Source: Polaribacter sp. | GTDB lineage: Bacteria; Bacteroidota; Bacteroidia; Flavobacteriales; Flavobacteriaceae | Assembly (NCBI GenBank): GCA_028343155.1 | Contig: JAOLXX010000002.1 | Span: 62,001 to 126,000, forward strand | Direction: 5' to 3' | Length of the DNA: 64,000 nucleotides | Part shown: positions 62,838-64,000 of the stretch, piece after piece | How the letters are laid out: each line of letters begins with the position of its first letter | Numbering within the stretch: the stretch's first letter is position 1 | The notes under the pieces: model-generated | Database searches by the model: none | Told to the model about the DNA's origin: nothing | Seen by the model: the letters and a program-made list of their open reading frames with translations, nothing else | Program-made: the position numbers and the translations under genes

Positions 62838-64000
62838 TTATAAACTTTGCATTGTAACCAATTTAAAATATTCTCCTTTTTTAAGAAGTAATTCTTCATG
62901 TTTTCCTTGTTCTACAATCTCTCCTTTTTTCATTACAACAATTTTATCTGCTTTTTGAATTGTAGATAATCTGTGTGCAATTACTAAAGAAGTTCTATTT
63001 TGCATTATTTTTTCTAATGCAACTTGTACCAATTGTTCAGATTCTGTGTCTAAAGCAGAAGTAGCTTCATCTAAAATCATAATTGGTGGGTTTTTTAAAA
63101 CTGCTCTTGCAATAGATAAACGTTGTTTTTGTCCGCCAGAAAGTGTATTTCCACTATCTCCAATATTTGTGTTGAATTTTTCGGGTAAATCTTTTATAAA
63201 CTCATTTGCATTTGCAATTTTCGATGCTTCTAAAATTGCTTCATCACTTGCATTTAGAGTGCCAAGTTTTATGTTATTAGTAATTGTATCATTAAATAAA
63301 ATAGAATCTTGAGAAACAATACCCATTAAATCTCTCAGAGATTTTTTTGTTACTTCTTTTATATTGGTGTTGTCAATTAAAATATCTCCTTTATTTACAT
63401 CGTAAAAACGAGTAATTAAATTTGCCAATGTAGATTTTCCACTTCCAGATTGACCAACTAAAGCAACTGTTTCTCCTTTTTTAACAGTTAATGAAAAATT
63501 ATTTAAAACATAATCATCTCTGTATTTAAAGGAAATGTTTTTAAACTCAATTTTGTTTTCAAAATTTCCTTTAACAATAGCGTTTGGTTTGTCTGTAATA
63601 CTGTTTTTAGTATTTAAAATTTCCATTATTCTTTCTGCAGAAGCTTCCCCTTTTTGGATATTATAAAATGTTGTTGTTATTAATTTAATAGGATTAAGAA
63701 CTGTATAGAATAAAACAATGTAACCTAAAAATTTTCCAGCTTCTAATGAACTTGTTTTAGATAAAACTTCTGTTCCTCCATACCAAAGAATAGCTATTAT
63801 TGTTGCAGAACCCAAAAACTCGCTTATCGGAGATGCCAATGTTTGCCTATGAAAAACACTGGTCATTAATTTTTTAAAATTATTGGTAGAATTATTAAAT
63901 TTTTTTTCAAGAATGTTCTCTGCATTAAATCCTTTTATTACTCTTAAACCTGTTAGTGTTTCTTCTATAAATGATATAAATGTTCCGGTTTCTTTTTGTG
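62838..64000 (-). CDS. ABC exporter, MsbA-like (5' part outside window)
   Basis: Partial gene: the frame continues past the ATG at 63866 to the window edge, with IEETLTGLRVIKGFNAENILEKKF upstream of it, so the true start is beyond 64000. Present are the last membrane helices (SPISEFLGSATIIAILWYG, YIVLFYTVLNPIKLI) and the full ATPase domain: Walker A VGQSGSGKST, LSGGQKQRLSIARAVL, IMILDEATSALD and the switch His (VIAHRLST). NGHS-like variants are absent, so it should be active. The MsbA-like form and glycan neighbours suggest lipid A or glycolipid export. It is related to the exporter at 39310. Confidence 0.93.
   Translation of the reverse strand, partial: QKETGTFISFIEETLTGLRVIKGFNAENILEKKFNNSTNNFKKLMTSVFHRQTLASPISEFLGSATIIAILWYGGTEVLSKTSSLEAGKFLGYIVLFYTVLNPIKLITTTFYNIQKGEASAERIMEILNTKNSITDKPNAIVKGNFENKIEFKNISFKYRDDYVLNNFSLTVKKGETVALVGQSGSGKSTLANLITRFYDVNKGDILIDNTNIKEVTKKSLRDLMGIVSQDSILFNDTITNNIKLGTLNASDEAILEASKIANANEFIKDLPEKFNTNIGDSGNTLSGGQKQRLSIARAVLKNPPIMILDEATSALDTESEQLVQVALEKIMQNRTSLVIAHRLSTIQKADKIVVMKKGEIVEQGKHEELLLKKGEYFKLVTMQSL

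Overview
The window is a piece of an AT-rich chromosome from the Bacteroidetes, most likely a marine member of the Flavobacteriaceae. The signs are SusC/SusD pairs, C-terminal type IX secretion (T9SS) sorting domains, -7 promoter boxes of the form TAnnTTTG, many TTG starts, a PorD-type (DUF4835) protein, and family-typical neighbourhoods such as dapA-bamD-omega-coaBC-porD-recN. No species can be named from the sequence alone.

Layout. 1-7.5 kb: end of rpoB, rpoC, a DUF3467 protein, a membrane acyltransferase-like gene and aroC. 7.6-11 kb: tRNA-Ser(UGA) with its promoter and terminator, three tandem 11-bp repeats just behind it, an orphan membrane/TPR gene, about 600 bp without a gene, and an internally deleted SDR remnant. 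This stretch looks like a scarred insertion zone. 9.8-24.7 kb: an alginate-type polysaccharide utilisation locus. It has a secreted jelly-roll lyase-like protein, a PL6 lyase, a secreted binding-type protein, SusC, SusD, two PKD lipoproteins, a PL7 lyase and a beta-hydroxyacid dehydrogenase. Three of its promoters carry the same tandem dyad that begins inside the -7 box. 24.9-27.9 kb: a minus-strand operon of DUF4956 membrane protein, HlyD-like adaptor and TolC-like protein, with no recognisable pump.

28-43.7 kb: AlkB-like repair dioxygenase, RluB/F-type pseudouridine synthase, tgt lacking the usual zinc cysteines, an LptF/G permease, accA, TerC and TauE/SafE membrane proteins, an acetate uptake/activation set (DUF4212, Na+/solute symporter, acs), an ABC exporter, a decayed lipoprotein gene, a NUDIX enzyme and an M42 peptidase. 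44-56.3 kb: housekeeping genes (DUF6913, dapA, bamD, omega, coaBC, porD, recN, fabI, a glycosyltransferase, mazG, DUF5606, def, ruvX, dapD). 56.3-64 kb: surface-glycan genes (two GT2, a GT4, a Stealth-type phosphotransferase, a ruined GT2), a CCA-adding enzyme and the 3' part of an MsbA-like exporter.

How the parts work together: the PUL would cut alginate outside and at the cell surface (PL6, PL7), bind it with SusD and the PKD lipoproteins, import oligomers through SusC and reduce the unsaturated uronate in the cytosol. The KdgK/KdgA-type steps, a PL17 exolyase and the regulator are not in the window. Best candidates for something not yet described are the DUF4956-HlyD-TolC operon, the shared dyad architecture of the PUL promoters, the hairpin inside the PL7 leader region, and a module found in three PUL proteins. 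All homology statements come from reading the sequence; no search was run.
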